Source of the DNA: Alviniconcha marisindica | Taxonomy: Eukaryota; Mollusca; Gastropoda; Provannidae | DNA: 64,000 nucleotides | NCBI GenBank assembly: GCA_018857735.1 | Contig: JABMCL010002087.1 | Location: 351,001-415,000, forward strand | Direction of reading: 5' to 3' | Part shown: positions 11,256 through 24,600 of the stretch, one piece after another | How positions within the stretch are numbered: the stretch's first letter is position 1 | Layout of the letters: every line of letters begins with the position of its first letter | Notes under the pieces: generated by a model | Databases searched by the model: none | Told to the model about the DNA's origin: nothing | The model's input: the letters and a program-made list of their open reading frames with translations, nothing else | Position numbers and translations under genes: made by a program

Positions 11256-14200
11256 TGGCAGCAGGGTTGTGGCGCAAGCTGCTGCAGAGACTGGTTTGTG
11301 ATGTGCCTCCAGCTCACACCCACAGCAACCTCCTGTCTCAACTGGCCGACTGGTGCTGGGTCGGGGTGTAAAGGAAGCAGGCTTTTGTGGCCCCTTTAGC
11401 ATGACAGGGTCACGCTGTTCTCAATTTTGTACTGTTCCATTTGGGAAATGTTTACTGTTAGAATTACTTTGAAACGTGTTCGTTCTTTGAGAGTTGAATG
11501 ATTTTCTTTGCTTTATGGTTTATGCGTCATCAATAGTTGGTGACAGGAACAGGCTTTGTTTTACATATTTAAAACATAAAAGTATTTCACCCTTTTAAAG
11601 TTTATTTTATAGCTTGCTTCATAACACTTTTCAGTAGCTGCTTTGTAATACGCTAGTCATAGATGAACTCAAGTAGAAAGACGGTTTTAAGCCTGTTGGA
11701 GTGAGATCATGTGCATTAAATCAAATCAGTACCTCAAATCAAAAATGAGCAAACGAGCTTTTAATGTGGCTGTAGCTCTGACTTACGATCTGAATTTCAT
11801 AAGACTTTTATTATTTTAATTTCCTTCTGCTATTTTTTGCAAGGCTTCTGTGCAGTGTCTCAGGTATGTTTGTCCTGTTAAACACTAGACAATGAGATTT
11901 GGCCACTGAGGACTCTTGTCCCAAGATTGGTGGGTGGGGGAGAGGGGGTCTTCACCGAACAGTTTATCAGAAGGGTTATAATTTATACGTTTGCTGTTCC
12001 AAAGGAGGGAGGGTGGGGGGGGATGGAGAGTGGTTAACGTGAGTAAACTCAACCACTTTTTTGTCAGGCTTACAAATCATACTGAAGGGGTTGTGGGTGC
12101 TTAACTGCCCATATACTTGTACAAAAGGCAGTCAGTACTTAGTAGATGTTGGTTTCATTTTTGTTCAGCGGTTTTGTTTGTATGTGTAGCTTTCTGTTTG
12201 GTTTGTTGGTTTTGTTTAGCTGGTTGTGGAATCCAAACAGATGCATCTGTGAATGGTTACTGGAGTGTGTAAAAATGAAACTGCAGTTGTGAATCCTTTT
12301 TGCCTTTTACTGTAATATCGGTTTTGAATGCGATCATTTACTTCCAGGGCTTTTCACCAGTGTAAAAAGAAAAAGGGAATGGAGCACTTTGTGGTACAAT
12401 TTATAGCTCCATTACCTTTATGGGTCAACTTACTGTCACAGTTTGTGAATATAACTATAGGACTGTTTTACCAGCTAGTTTCTTCTGTGAACACCGAGTT
12501 TGCCCACATTGTGCACCCTTGTTCAAGTGAACTGCTGTGGACATTAAGAGTTTGTATCAATGGTCACAGCATATTTACAGATGGTCTTGCCTTACATTGA
12601 AAGAAAAACTAGATGTTTACGTTGTAATTTTAACATGGTTGTAATTTTACAGTGCTGCACTGAAGTAATTCATAACTCGAGTAATCATTTTGCTTGAGAG
12701 ATGAGCATTTTGCATGTTGATTACGCCCTGTGGCCCTGTGAATTTTATATCTGAACTTCTCTACAAGTTTGGTACTGGAAAAGTTTTTTATGCAGTATAA
12801 ATCATACAACCTCACCCTGCTTGACAGAAACATCTTCACTGCCCAGACATTGCTTTGCTGTGTTTATCATCAAATTGCCATGCAAGTGGTGCAGCATTGC
12901 TTTGTTTCTCAACTTTATGCAAGCAGTGTTCAGCATTGCTTTGCTGTACTCATCTGTCAGTGTTATACAAGCAGTGTTCAGCATTGCTTTGCTGTACTCA
13001 TCTGTCAGTGTTATACAAGCAGTGTTCAGCATTGCTTTGCTTATGTCACAGTGTCAGTGTTATACAAGCAGTGTTCAGCACTGCCTTGCTGTGTTTGTCA
13101 GTGTTATGCAAGCAGTGTTCGGCATTGCCTTGCTGTGTTTGTCATTAGCAGTTATGCAAGCAGTGTTCGTACAACATTGCCTTGCTGTGTTTGTATCAGT
13201 GTTATGCAAGCAGTGTACAGCATTGCCTTGCTGTGTTGGTCTACTGGTTTGTACCTTCATCTGTCCTACAATGGTGCAAGTGGTGTTCAGCATTGCCTTG
13301 CTGTTTGTCTGTTGGTTTGTACCATCATCTGTCGTACTGTGTTGCAAGTGGTGTGCAGAACTGCCTTGCTGTTTATTTGCAGAGCTGCCTAGCTGTGTCT
13401 GTCAGTGTTATGCAAGTGGTGTACAGCACTGCCTCGCTGTGTTCACCCATTATGCAAGGTTACACAAGCAGTGTGCACCATTGCCTTACTTTGTTTATCA
13501 GATGTACAAGTTACACACATGATGTGCAGCCCTGGCTTGCTTTGCTCATGTGTTGTACAGGTTTTGTGCAACATTTTAGTTGCTAATGTTTCTCTGGACT
13601 GCTTTACTGTTTTTGCTTGGTATCCTTCACAGTTGATAAAAAATTGTGTTTTCTTACCAGCTGTTGCAACTACATGTATTTAACAATCTTAACAGATTCG
13701 TCAGATTCACCCCATTTTCAAATGCATCAGTCAGTGTCCATAGTTGCTCATCTGAATGTCATGCTTTTGTTCACAATTCATTCATTTGCTCTACTCAGAG
13801 TGAAATGGACAGCATGTGTGTCAGTGTACAGCATGGACATGCGTCCAGCAATCTTCATTTTTACCCATGGCAAGAAATAGACCATGACCACAGATTTTGG
13901 GTGGTGATGACAAAGGCAGAAAATTTGAGGGTGGTTTTTGTATTGTCATTTTTACTCACCAGAATGTTTTGAATGGCTGTCTTTGTTGTGTTGTCTTGTT
14001 TTGCGCTGTGCGACCAAGTTCCTTGTGTGCAAAGATCTTTTAATTACACCAACATGCGTGCCTTGCCTTTTTCTTAAATTTTTTGTTCAGTGTATGTTGT
14101 TTTAGACTTTTCCTGATCAGTGTTTTCTTTTGTGAATGTTTCTCAACATGTTTTTTTAAGTATTAAAATGCAGATTGTTTTAAAAAGATTTTTTGATTGT

Positions 14201-14265
14201 TAAGTTTGACAATGTTGCATGATATTCTGTATTAAAAAATTAATAAACATTACAGTCTGACATGC
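11256..14265 (+). other. Probable 3' UTR of the unnamed gene, poly(A) signal at 14242
   Basis: No open frame of note follows the stop except the tandem array at 12870-13550. AATAAA at 14242-14247 is the best signal that I noticed, which implies a 3' UTR of about 3 kb. A shorter transcript is possible; transcript data would settle it. Confidence 0.45.
12870..13550 (+). repeat. Minisatellite in the 3' UTR of the unnamed gene
   Basis: About 13 diverged units of GCAAGCAGTGTTCAGCATTG plus CTTTGCTGT, period about 48-60 bp. All three forward frames are largely open because the units contain few stops, so the long frames here are not evidence of a protein. Confidence 0.9.
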
Positions 14266-14887
14266 TTTTGTATGTATGGCCATTTTTCCTTGGACTGTGA
14301 CTGGCGACCACAATCCTCCTTCTGATTTGTTATACTACTATGCATTACCAGCAGGCCAGACTCCTCTTGGCAAGATAGGAAAGTTTTTCACTGAGTTCTG
14401 CCACAGTGGTCTCAGTGTGTGACAGTTCAGTTAGAATAGCTTAGCCTGGTTAACATTTTTAGCCTACAATAGCTTAGACATTTAGCCTAAGTAAATCTGG
14501 TCACATGTCATCAGTGTGTCTTCACAGGTTGTTGAGCCTTCTCTTATCAGAAGGTGGGCCAGCTTTGGTACGTGCTGCACACATGAAGTTGAGACCAAGT
14601 CCCTGACCCAGCCATAACAAGACATGAAGACCTGGCCCCTGGATTGTGGGTTATAGTTCAGCCAACCAGCCAGGTCCCTGTATCATCATGTCCTTCGTGT
14701 GGATGGTGTCCACTTTAGTCTTTAGTAGTAAAGACTAAATGCAATCTGTTTTAAAAAGTTACCCTCATCTTGACATTGAAGATAGAAAGCTACTGTTTTC
14801 ACACAACACTCCAGCTCATGATGATGCACCACCATACCAGGGTTGGTTACAAATGTTTGACACCACCAAAAAACTTGTAGATGTTGA
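14266..14887. other. Short gap between convergent genes
   Basis: About 0.6 kb between the two inferred 3' ends. No gene is seen. Its end contains a minus-strand copy of a dispersed repeat (about 14745-14880). Confidence 0.45.
14745..14880 (-). repeat. Dispersed repeat family (copy 3)
   Basis: The reverse complement includes GTAACCAACCCTGGTATGGT followed by GGTGCATCATCATG, matching the 3290-3320 block of copy 2. Confidence 0.45.
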
Positions 14888-16645
14888 TTTATTTTACACA
14901 AAATGTACACACTGGCATTATTCATAAAAGCAAAGATGAATGAATGTATTATTTTTGACTGTACAATGTGGGATGCAACATGATATAAAAGGATAAGAAT
15001 TGTAATGAAATCAAAATTTCATTCTGGTCTCTTTATCATGCACACACATGACCATGCAAACACAAATAAACGCACATACACACACACACACACACTGGTC
15101 TCTGTGCACAAACAACTCTCTCATCCACCTGTTCAGCAGCAAACATGTTTGCTTCCTATCTTTCTTGTGCATCACCCCCTCCACTGCTACAAGAAACCCA
15201 CCTGGCCAGAAATAAATAGCCTGTTTCATTCACAATTTAAATAGTATGGCAGTAATTACAGCACTTTCATTCTCTCCACATCGGAATTCTCTTCACAGAT
15301 TCTGACTGCACTCCCTGCCTTTAAGTCTGTATGGTTGGTAAGAGTTGAAGGGTGCAAGGTGTCCTGGCGCTGGTCCATAACAGTTAGTGCTGAGTCAGGT
15401 CTTGGCACAGTCACCACAACTACAGTGAGACTAGTTTGCTGGAGACCTAGGTGATGTTTGAAACAGAAAGAGCTGAAGACTAGTTCGCAGGAGGCGACAT
15501 CAGTTTAAGACTAGTTTGCAGGAGGCCTCAGTGCTGTTTGAAAGGGAGCAAGTTCAAGGCACCGGCACTGCCAGCACTGCACAAGAGCTGAAGTGAGACA
15601 TGTGTGGAAGACCTTTGCACTCCGTCTACACAGGCTACAGCAGAACCTGACTTTGTGGAAGTAAGTTCAGTTTATAATAATTGTGGAAAGTGGTGCTCGG
15701 CATGGTCTCCAACAGTTAAAATGAAATGCATTTGTGGAAGGGCCTTAGGCCTCAGCACTTTCAATGGAAATTCTAGACTGGGCCAACACAGCAACGGGTC
15801 TTGGCACTGCCTGCCAAAATGAAAGAAGCCCTACAACTACTGTCCACAAGTTTAAAAAGAGGCACAACATCAACATGTGCCTCGTAAGCACCATTGGCCC
15901 CCCCAAAAGCTAAATATGCCCGAGCTGGCAGCAGCGCCTCAGCACTACGTCTATCCAGTAAAAGATGCCTGCAGCTGAACATCTAAGATTGCAAAAGTAG
16001 GCCATGGGGATGATGTCTGCAGGAGCTGGAAGTGGGCCTTGATGTTCACAGTGCTTTAAGTGAGGGCTCTGGGCACTGGCCTTGATGCCTCCTGTTGGTT
16101 GTTGTTGAGGTGAGGCCTCTGTGTGGACCTCAACACCTCAGTACTGCCCAGAGTTGTTGAAGTGAGGTGCTGGGGACAGGCTTAAACACCTCAGTACTCA
16201 GTTACATGGGGTGGGCCTTAACACCTCAGTACTGCCCAGAGTTGTTGAAATGGGGCGGGCCTCAACATCTCAGTCTTGTCCATAGTTGTTGAAGTGGGGT
16301 GCAAGGGGTGGGGGTGGGGGCCTCAACACCTCAGTCTTGTCCATAGTTGTTGAAGTGGGGTGCAAGGGGTGGGGGTGGGGGCCTCAACACCTCAGTCTTG
16401 TCCATAGTTGTTGAAGTGGGGGGTGGGGGCCAAACCAGTTGTCAAGTGTGAGGGGGTGAGGGGGGGGGCCTCAACACCTCAGTCTTGTCCATAGTTGTTG
16501 AAGGGGGGCAGGGGGGGGGGCCTCAACACTCAGTCTTGTCCATAGTTGTTGAAGTGGGGTGCAGGGAGTGGGGGTGGGGGCCTCAACACCTCAGTCCTGT
16601 CCATAGTTGTTGAAGTGGGGCAGGGGGGAGGGGGGCTTCAACACC
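14888..16645 (-). other. MED12: Probable MED12 3' UTR with candidate poly(A) signal
   Basis: No minus-strand AATAAA was noticed between the stop and 14893-14888 (TTTATT on the plus strand), giving an estimated 3' UTR of about 1.75 kb. It holds the stop-codon minisatellite (16120-16650) and a stretch at 15420-15560 with repeated ACTAGTTTGCAGGAGG-like motifs. The extent is inferred. Confidence 0.5.
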
Positions 16646-16675
16646 TCAGTACTGTCCATAGTTGTTGAAGTGGGG
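16120..16675 (-). repeat. MED12: Minisatellite that includes the MED12 stop codon
   Basis: The coding 3' end (CACTTCAACAACTATGGACA then GTACTGA) is followed by about nine more copies in the 3' UTR, spaced 55-90 bases. Most read CATAG/TTGTT in the same register and keep TGA after GGACAAGAC. The spacer is G/C-rich, GGGGTGGGGGCCTCAACACC on the plus strand. Confidence 0.92.
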
Positions 16676-16804
16676 TGCAGGGGCAGGAGGGGGCGGGCCT
16701 TGCATGCCGGAAGACATCCTTCGCTGCAGGTGAGCCACGAGGGCGGCGGTCTGCTGCTGTTGTTGCTGCATTGGCTGAGCCACTTGCCCCGGCTGCCCTG
16801 GCTG
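16646..16804 (-). CDS. MED12: MED12 last coding exon and stop
   Basis: Phase 0 to stop. [20 protein letters not shown] and the final FNNYGQY match human [19 protein letters not shown] and NIFGRY. TGA is at 16646-16648. The acceptor GCCCAGCAG is a NAGNAG site, so one Gln may be variable. The last codons are the first unit of a 3' UTR minisatellite. Confidence 0.95.
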   Translation of the reverse strand, partial: QPGQPGQVAQPMQQQQQQTAALVAHLQRRMSSGMQGPPPPAPAPHFNNYGQY

Positions 16805-19800
16805 CTGGGCAGAAAAAGAACCACTGATGAGTGCTTGCTGAGGCAGCAAGGATACATGGATATTTATTTGCCAGTGACATTTAAATGTACACAGGAATTT
16901 GTTTTGGTGACATTCCACTCATACAATGCATTAACAAATAGAAAAACATCACAATCAGCCACGTATAAAAGTTATAAATAAATAACGTTAAATGCAACAA
17001 TCTGACAATGCAATGTAAGCTACCACACACACATGCACATACTCATATCTCTGGCTGAGTGCCTAAATACTGTGATGTAGTTATTATTAGTGTCAGTATA
17101 CTCTATCCCACTTTGCACTACCCTGGCTATCAGTAACAGTACATACAGCCTTACACCTAGGTTTGGTTGCAAAGATCTGAGTGGCACCGAAAATATAGAA
17201 ATGACAAAACAACTGACAGAGTTTGCTTCCAAACAAAAAACACCTTTAGTTTGGAAGATATAGTTGAAACAGTCATATTTTGATCATATAAGCCCTCACT
17301 GTAACCTTGACCGTGAAGAGAGTGACCCAATTTTTTTGCATGACACTGCCCCATGATATGCACCACCACACCAAGGTGAGTACAAAAGGCTGGTGGTTCA
17401 AAAGAAATTATTTGGACAAAGCTGGTAACCCCCCCCCCCCCCCCCCCGTTACTGTGGAGGAGAGGATGAGTACAAAGAAAAGAAGAAGGGAAAACAATAG
17501 GCAAAGGAATGTGGGTATCCAAAGCATCCCTTACCCCACCTCTGACCTGACCGGCATACCTACAACTGTTCACTCCACCAACAGCCAGACTCGGCCTCAC
17601 CTGCTGCTGTTGCTGTTGCTGCTGCTGCTGCTGCAAGGCCATCAACTGCTGCTGCTGACGGAGATGCTGCTGCCGCATCTGGACGTTGGACAACTGGCCC
17701 ATGTAGGCCCCCTGGTGCTGGGGGGCAGGCCCCGGCCCCATCTGACTGTAGCCTGACATGCCACTCATGCCGGTGGTGGGCGTCTGCATGCCTGCAGCTC
17801 CGCCCATCTGGGACTGCATCCTGTCAAGATCAAGACTGTTTGGTGCCAATGAGGTGCACTTTGCATCTCAGCACAGGTGCAGGATCAAAAATAGTTCTCA
17901 TCCATCAATCAAAAGCAGTCCTCAAGTTCACGCAAAAAGGGCATTCCTGTCATATATTCCCAGTGAGACCATGAACTCCTACTACCGGATTTTAGCTGAG
18001 CTGAATTCATCTAAAGTACAGGTCAGCACCATTATAATGTGCACTGAGGACTAAGGGTTTTGAGCTTGCTTCACACACACATTTGCTTTAAAGGATCATG
18101 TCATCCTAATCTTACTCTATGTCATTGACAGTCTGTGGGCTAGTGCAGCAAAGAACCTTTCCTCCGCTCTGATAAACTTCACCTAGTCTCACAGTCTTCC
18201 ACCCACTGTGGCCGGACTGGCCTCCTACCTGTGTCCATCCCACCTTTTGTTCAATGCCCTTTCCTAGACTAATAATTACTGTCACAGACTTGATCGCATC
18301 TGCTTCCCCCCCCCCCCCCCCCCCCCCCCACAAGGCTTCCAGTCACTGTAGAGGGAACGTGGGGCAGGGAACTGCTGTGGCATGTAGCACTCACCTGGGT
18401 GAAGCAGGGAACTGCTGTGGCATGTAGTACTCACCTGGGTGAAGCAGGGAACTGCTGTGGCATGTAGTACTCACCTGGGTGAAGCAGGGAACTGCTGTGG
18501 CATGTAGCACTCACCTGGGTGAAGCAGGGAACTGCTGTGGCATGTAGCACTCACCTGGGTGAAGCAGGGAACTGCTGTGGCATGTAGCACTCACCTTGCT
18601 GAAGCAGGGAACTGCTGGCCCTGTGGAATGGGCTGCTGGGGCATGTAGCCACCTTGCTGGGTGGGAATGCCCTGCATCATGGGTGCCCCCTGGGGTGGGG
18701 TGTACGAGGGCTGGCTGAACCCTGGCGACATCATGCCGCTGCTCATGGGGTCCATCATCCCTGGCTGCTGTGCCGGCATCGACCGGTAGTAGCCACCCTG
18801 CATACCTGTCACACACACACACGCATGGTCCATTCAGTGCATCAAGTTTTTGTTTTGCAAAATGATTTGTGCTCTGTAAGTGATATCTGTTATTATTATT
18901 ATCAGCTACAAATGTGAATGACTTGTCGTGTGCCTGTACCTTCTCCCTATTTCCTGCTCTTCCTCCCCTCTCCCCTAAATGATTTTTGTAAAACACCACC
19001 CCTAACCCTGATGCACCTCTTAGAAACAGGATCATGTCTCAGGACACCAGTTCACGGCTCATTACCTAACGCACTGGGCTGGATATCCTGTGACCAAAGT
19101 CTGACTCTTGAACGCGACAGGGTGACAGACCATTATAATACTTGCGCACTTCTCAGAGCCCGTCTTGCCTTTGAGTGCACAGCATGCACCGAGATCACTC
19201 ATTACTGATTACTGCTCACATTAAAGATCCCTTGTCCACCTTTGGCTTTTGACAAGAGAAAGTCTCACAGCCAGTGGCATGGAAACACACAGATCACATT
19301 AAAGATCCCTTGTCCACCTTTGGCTTTTGACAAGAGAAGGTCTCACAGCCAGTGGCATGGAAACACACAGATTACACATACTAGCAGCAGACTAATGAGA
19401 ATGACTGATTGTGGCTACCCCTGGTGGAAAGAGGAGGAGGAGTGGTACTCACCCTGAGGTTGCCCCATCATGTGGCCCATGGCGCTGGGCTGGGAGGAGT
19501 TGGGGGGAATGGCACCAGCTCCCGGGTACATGCCAGGGTCCATCCCACGGTTCTTGGACAGGATGTGTTGTCGCAGCAGACTCTGGTTATGCTGCTTCTG
19601 GATCATGTACAGGTTCTGACTGCCTGGCTGGCCCTGTAACATCACCATTCAGCTTTAGCAGCCGGCACACTGGCCCTGTAACATCATCATTCAGCTTTAG
19701 CAGCCGGCACACTGGCCCTATAACATCATTCAGCTTTAGCAGCCAGCACACTGGCCCTGTAACATCATCATTCAGCTTTAGCAGCCAGCACACTGGCCCT

Positions 19801-21592
19801 GTAACATCATCATTCAGCTTTAGCAGCCAGCACACTGGCCCTGTAACATCATCATTCAGCTTTAGCAGCCAGCACACTGGCCCTGTAACATCATCATTCA
19901 GCTTTAGCAGCCAGCACACTGGCCCTGTAACATCATCATTCAGCTTTAGCAGCTGGCACACTAGCCATGCACACCGTGCGCTGGAGACTGGACACACGTG
20001 AGTACAACATATGGCTTTCTTGCAACACACAATCTCTGGAAATAAAAAGGAATGCAACTTAGGGACAATATGACAGATGGGGAGGCCAAACATTGCACTC
20101 TCTGCTTTGCTGTATGCTGATAAGAATGGAGGCTGTAGGCGAAAGACAAAGACATTTTCAAAATTATCGATCTGGCAAGTGTGTGTGTGAATGTGTGTGT
20201 GTGTGGTTGGGGGGGGGGGGGTGCATATATTTGTGTGTGTGTGTGTCATGTATGACTTGCTATTTAGCTTCTTGTGATTTGAACTGCTTGTAGCCATTGT
20301 TGTTTTCTGCTTGAGGTGTCTGAACGAAGATGTAGTTTATGGCTGAATTATGCACAGCAAGCTGAGCTCTATTTTTATGTCAGAAGTTTGCTTTTGATGA
20401 CTATTTCATCATCATCATTATTATTATTATTACTGTTGTGACCCACCTGTGGCAGGTGACCGTGGGTGTTGCGGCGCTGGTGGATCATGGTGTTGAGGGC
20501 GGTCTTGGTGGGGCCAGCGGGCATGCTGAAGTGAGGGGGCCGCTGACCCATGGGAGGGGGGTAGTACTTGGGTTGCTGGGCAGCGTACCAGTTAGAATGG
20601 GGACCTGATGGAGGAGGGTACATGATAGGCTCCTGCTGGTATGGGTACGGCCGCAGCTGCCCTGGTTGCTGTGGAAACGCCAAAAAAATGCATCTTTCAT
20701 TTTTGACAAAGAAATACAGGTGGTTAACAGAAAAGAAGTAGATAACAAAGCATAAGGACAAAACTACATAAAGTCATTCATAAATAAATGCATAAGAAAT
20801 CCAATCGACACCAAAGCTACACATGAGATCAAACTTACTGCTTTACAGGAGTTACCTAATGAAAATTCGTTCTTTTAAAAGCAATTATAGAAATTATAAT
20901 TATCTACAACAAACTAACCCAGATGGCTTATTCTTGCGGCCCATTATCACCCTGTTTTACTCCCATCATGACCCTAACCCCCTACTCTAAAAATCCTACA
21001 CACCAGTTCCCCCCCCCCCCCCCCCCCCCCCCCCCCCACCCCCACCCCACCCAGCCTGGACTCAGCTGACACAGAGTGGGCCTAGTAGCTTGCCAGATAA
21101 GGTCACTAGCCTGTTACACCCTCCCCCCTCCCCACACAACACCTGTGGTTCGGGGGAGGCGACACTGGATAAAAGCTGGTGTGGAAAGCAGATTGTATTC
21201 CAAGAAGTGTATGGACACCCTGAGTACCGTGGAGACCTTCGCTGACAACAGATCCAGCAAACAGCACTGAATCCCAGCACCTCACCTGCATGTAGCTGGA
21301 ACCGCCCTGTGCTTTGTTGCGAGCACGCCGCTTGTTTTTGTTGCTCTTCCTGCTTGTGTCTTGTGCCTGGACATCCACAATCTCCTTTGGCTTTTCTTCC
21401 TGAAAATACCAACCCATATGTCATGGCACGCAGGCAAAAAATGTTTCAAGAAACAGCACACAGGCAAGTGATGCAAAGCATTTTACTTGGATTTTAAAAA
21501 TGTCTTGTTTTTTTGTTTGTTTTAATCTCAAATGCCCAATGCATGTGAAATAAAATTAAAATTAAATTTTTAACAGCAGCATTACCAGGAGC

Positions 21593-21631
<39 letters not shown>

Positions 21632-24600
21632 TGTGTGTATGCATACACAGAGATGTGACATGTCATGCACACATATGCAGAAGCACAGACACAAAACCTC
21701 ACACAGTTCTGACTCACCCTGAGCTCCAATGAGAGAGCAAAAACAGTAACAACAAAGAAGGTCCCCTTTTCCTCCCATTTCCCCAACCAAGAATGCCCAC
21801 ACCCGTATGAGATTACACGATGTCCTTGATGAAGTGTTTTCTATCACATGATGTCCTGAATGAAGTGTTTTTTCTCTGTCCTTGATGGAGTGTTTTCTCT
21901 GTCCTTGATGAAATGTTTTCTATCACATTTCCATTCTTGTTTTGAATTGTGAAGTGCTTTGAGCCAGTCAAGTTGGATTAGGCGCTATATAAGAATTACG
22001 TATTATTATTATTATTACATGATATCCTTGATGAGGTTTTCTACCACATGATGTCCTTGATGAAGTGTTTTCTATCACATGATGTCCTTGATCAGGTTTT
22101 CTATCACATGATGTCCTTGATCAGGTTTTCTACCACATGATGTCCTTGACAAAGTGTTTTCTATCTGTCACTGACGAAGTGTTTTCTACCACATGATGTC
22201 CTTGATGAAGTGTTTTTTACCACATGATGTCCTTGATGAAGTGTTTTCTATCACATGACGTCCTTGATGAAGTTTTCTATCACATGATGTCCTTGATGAA
22301 GTATTTTCTAGCTGTCCTTGACAAAGTGTTTTCTATCACATGATGTCCTTGATGAAGTGATTTCTATCATGTCCTTGATGAAGTGTTTTCTTTCTGCCTG
22401 TCTGACATCATAGGAGATCATGTTTGAATTCTGACTTCTCATGCAAACCCTGGACAAGCAAAGGTGTAGAAAAAGAGCATTTCTGGTTGGTTCAATTCCT
22501 CTGCAAAACTCATCTCTTTGAAGGACCTGTGATGCACAAAAAGGGTTAAAGCTAAACAGAGACAGAAGCCCGCTAAGAAAAAAACACCCAATGCTGACCA
22601 CTTTTTCTGGAGGTGGCTGCAGTTCCTCAGGGGGCAGGGGTGGGGGCTGCATGTAGTGGGAGTCTGGCTGTCGCAGGGAGTGGGTGTGGTACATCAGCAG
22701 GCGATGCTGGTCCTCGTGCGTCAGTGTCTTCTTCTCCAGGCGGATGGCACCGAAGTAGGACCAGGAGATGGGGGCGGGGTTCTTGTGGCCCTCAATCACC
22801 TCCCAGGGACTCATCTTGATCTTCTGCCCCACTTGCAGTCCCTGCACAAAGACAAGCCAGGCAACGGGTTCCCAGTCAGCCCGGGGAGCATCGGCACTGA
22901 GCAGAAAAACACTGACAAAGTGTGCATTCCAAATGTGGATGAAAGGCACATGAAAAAAACAGTCTGGCTTCAGGGCTTTTTCAAACTCTTTCCCCAAGGC
23001 CCTGGAACACTCTCCCGCAGACTATGAGAGAATGGACTTCCTCAACAGTCTTTGGCAGACGTCTGAAAACTTGTCTGTTCTCAGCCTATTGCTGAATTGC
23101 TACAATGACTGATCCTGTCCCATCCCTCCAAATTTTTATTTTTTCATTGGGCTTTTCTTCTTTTTGCTGTGTCTCTTTGACAACATTACTGCACCATGAA
23201 CTGTACTTGTACATGGATACTGAGTGCTCTACAAGTCTACCGTCAAAATCATCACCATGAAAGAATTGATTAAAGGCTAAGAGAGTTATACTGTAATTCC
23301 AGCTGAATCTAAGATCCTCACAATCTGGAAAGCAGCCTCATGAGCAAACAGCTTACCAACCCACCAGTACTGTTTGCAAGCCCCCCCCCCCCCCCCCCCC
23401 CCTATTATTAATAAAGGGCAAAAATTCATCCAGTACATGTACTGTCAGCATCCATAAAAGCGGCAGAACATCCCCAAAGTAGTATCCTTCTTGGTTACTG
23501 AGAGCTTATGTGATTTTTACACACAATCTGTACTCAACAAAAGCAACCTTAAAAGGCAGTACCATGCCATGACAGATTTTTATACACAATCTGTACCTAA
23601 TGAAAGCAACCTTAAAAGGCAGTACTATGCCATGACAGTGGATTGATAACAGCAGATTTTTGCAGCACAAATAACAAGGGATTCATTTATTTATTAACTT
23701 ATTGGATGCCGGACACTTTTTTCCCCCCTAACTTAAGACATTCATTCACGAGATATTCCAGCCACTTTCCCTAGGCAGAAAAAAGTGACACACAGATGAA
23801 TAAATTTGTAAAAGATTTTTTAACAGACAGATAAAGCAAGGTAATTAGCCAATGGACCTGTTTCTTGGCAATGGAGTCAAAGCCAGTGATGCGGTTTCCC
23901 TTGGTGTCCACCAGGGTGCCGAAGGGCTCCACGCTGATCACCTCATAGAATCGCTTGGGCACTGGCAACAACTGACGCAGCCGGTCGGTGGCATCCGTGT
24001 GCTTGTCGCCAAGCTCTTTCTGTTCATCCAAATAAAGCACACAATTACAAATAATGCTACAGAGTTAAGAATAACAGGATAAAGTTACAACAACTGTCAG
24101 TCTTTACAAATACAGCCTTTTATATATATATATTTTTTTTACTCAGTATGACTACCAGAGGTGATTTGGATCTCCCCATCTGCTGCCTCATCTGTCAGGC
24201 ATCACCCCACGGATGTTTTGCTCAGACCAGGTATTAATCATTTAGTATTGTTGTCAGCAGCCACCAGTGCACAGACATGACAACAGACCAACAGGTAAAG
24301 CTGCAAGAGCCTTCAAGGACGGCCTTGAAGTTGCACATGACAGCTAGAGACACTGACTTGCTGACTTCACACTGACTTGCTGTTTCATACCAGTTGTGCA
24401 TGGCAGAGTTTGTAGCCAAAAGACAATGTGTTCACACTGACCCACTAACTTAAAAGTAATGCTAAGATCACTACGAAGAGATGCAGGTGTTCATTGTGCT
24501 ACCACTGAAAGGCAACTGGGAAACGTACCTCTGGTGGAGTTTATGTACCTTGTATTTACACACATGCCAGGTGAGAGTTACTGTAGGCAGCTCAGGTATT

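Noticed and set aside
12769..13586. Cysteine-rich repetitive open frames in three plus-strand frames
   Set aside because: Translations of a 3' UTR minisatellite; all frames look alike and none has a domain.
19587..20297. Minus-strand frame with 14-residue [14 protein letters not shown] repeats
   Set aside because: It results from the 42-bp acceptor array and enters exon 39 in the wrong frame (GPARQSEP instead of GQPGSQ).
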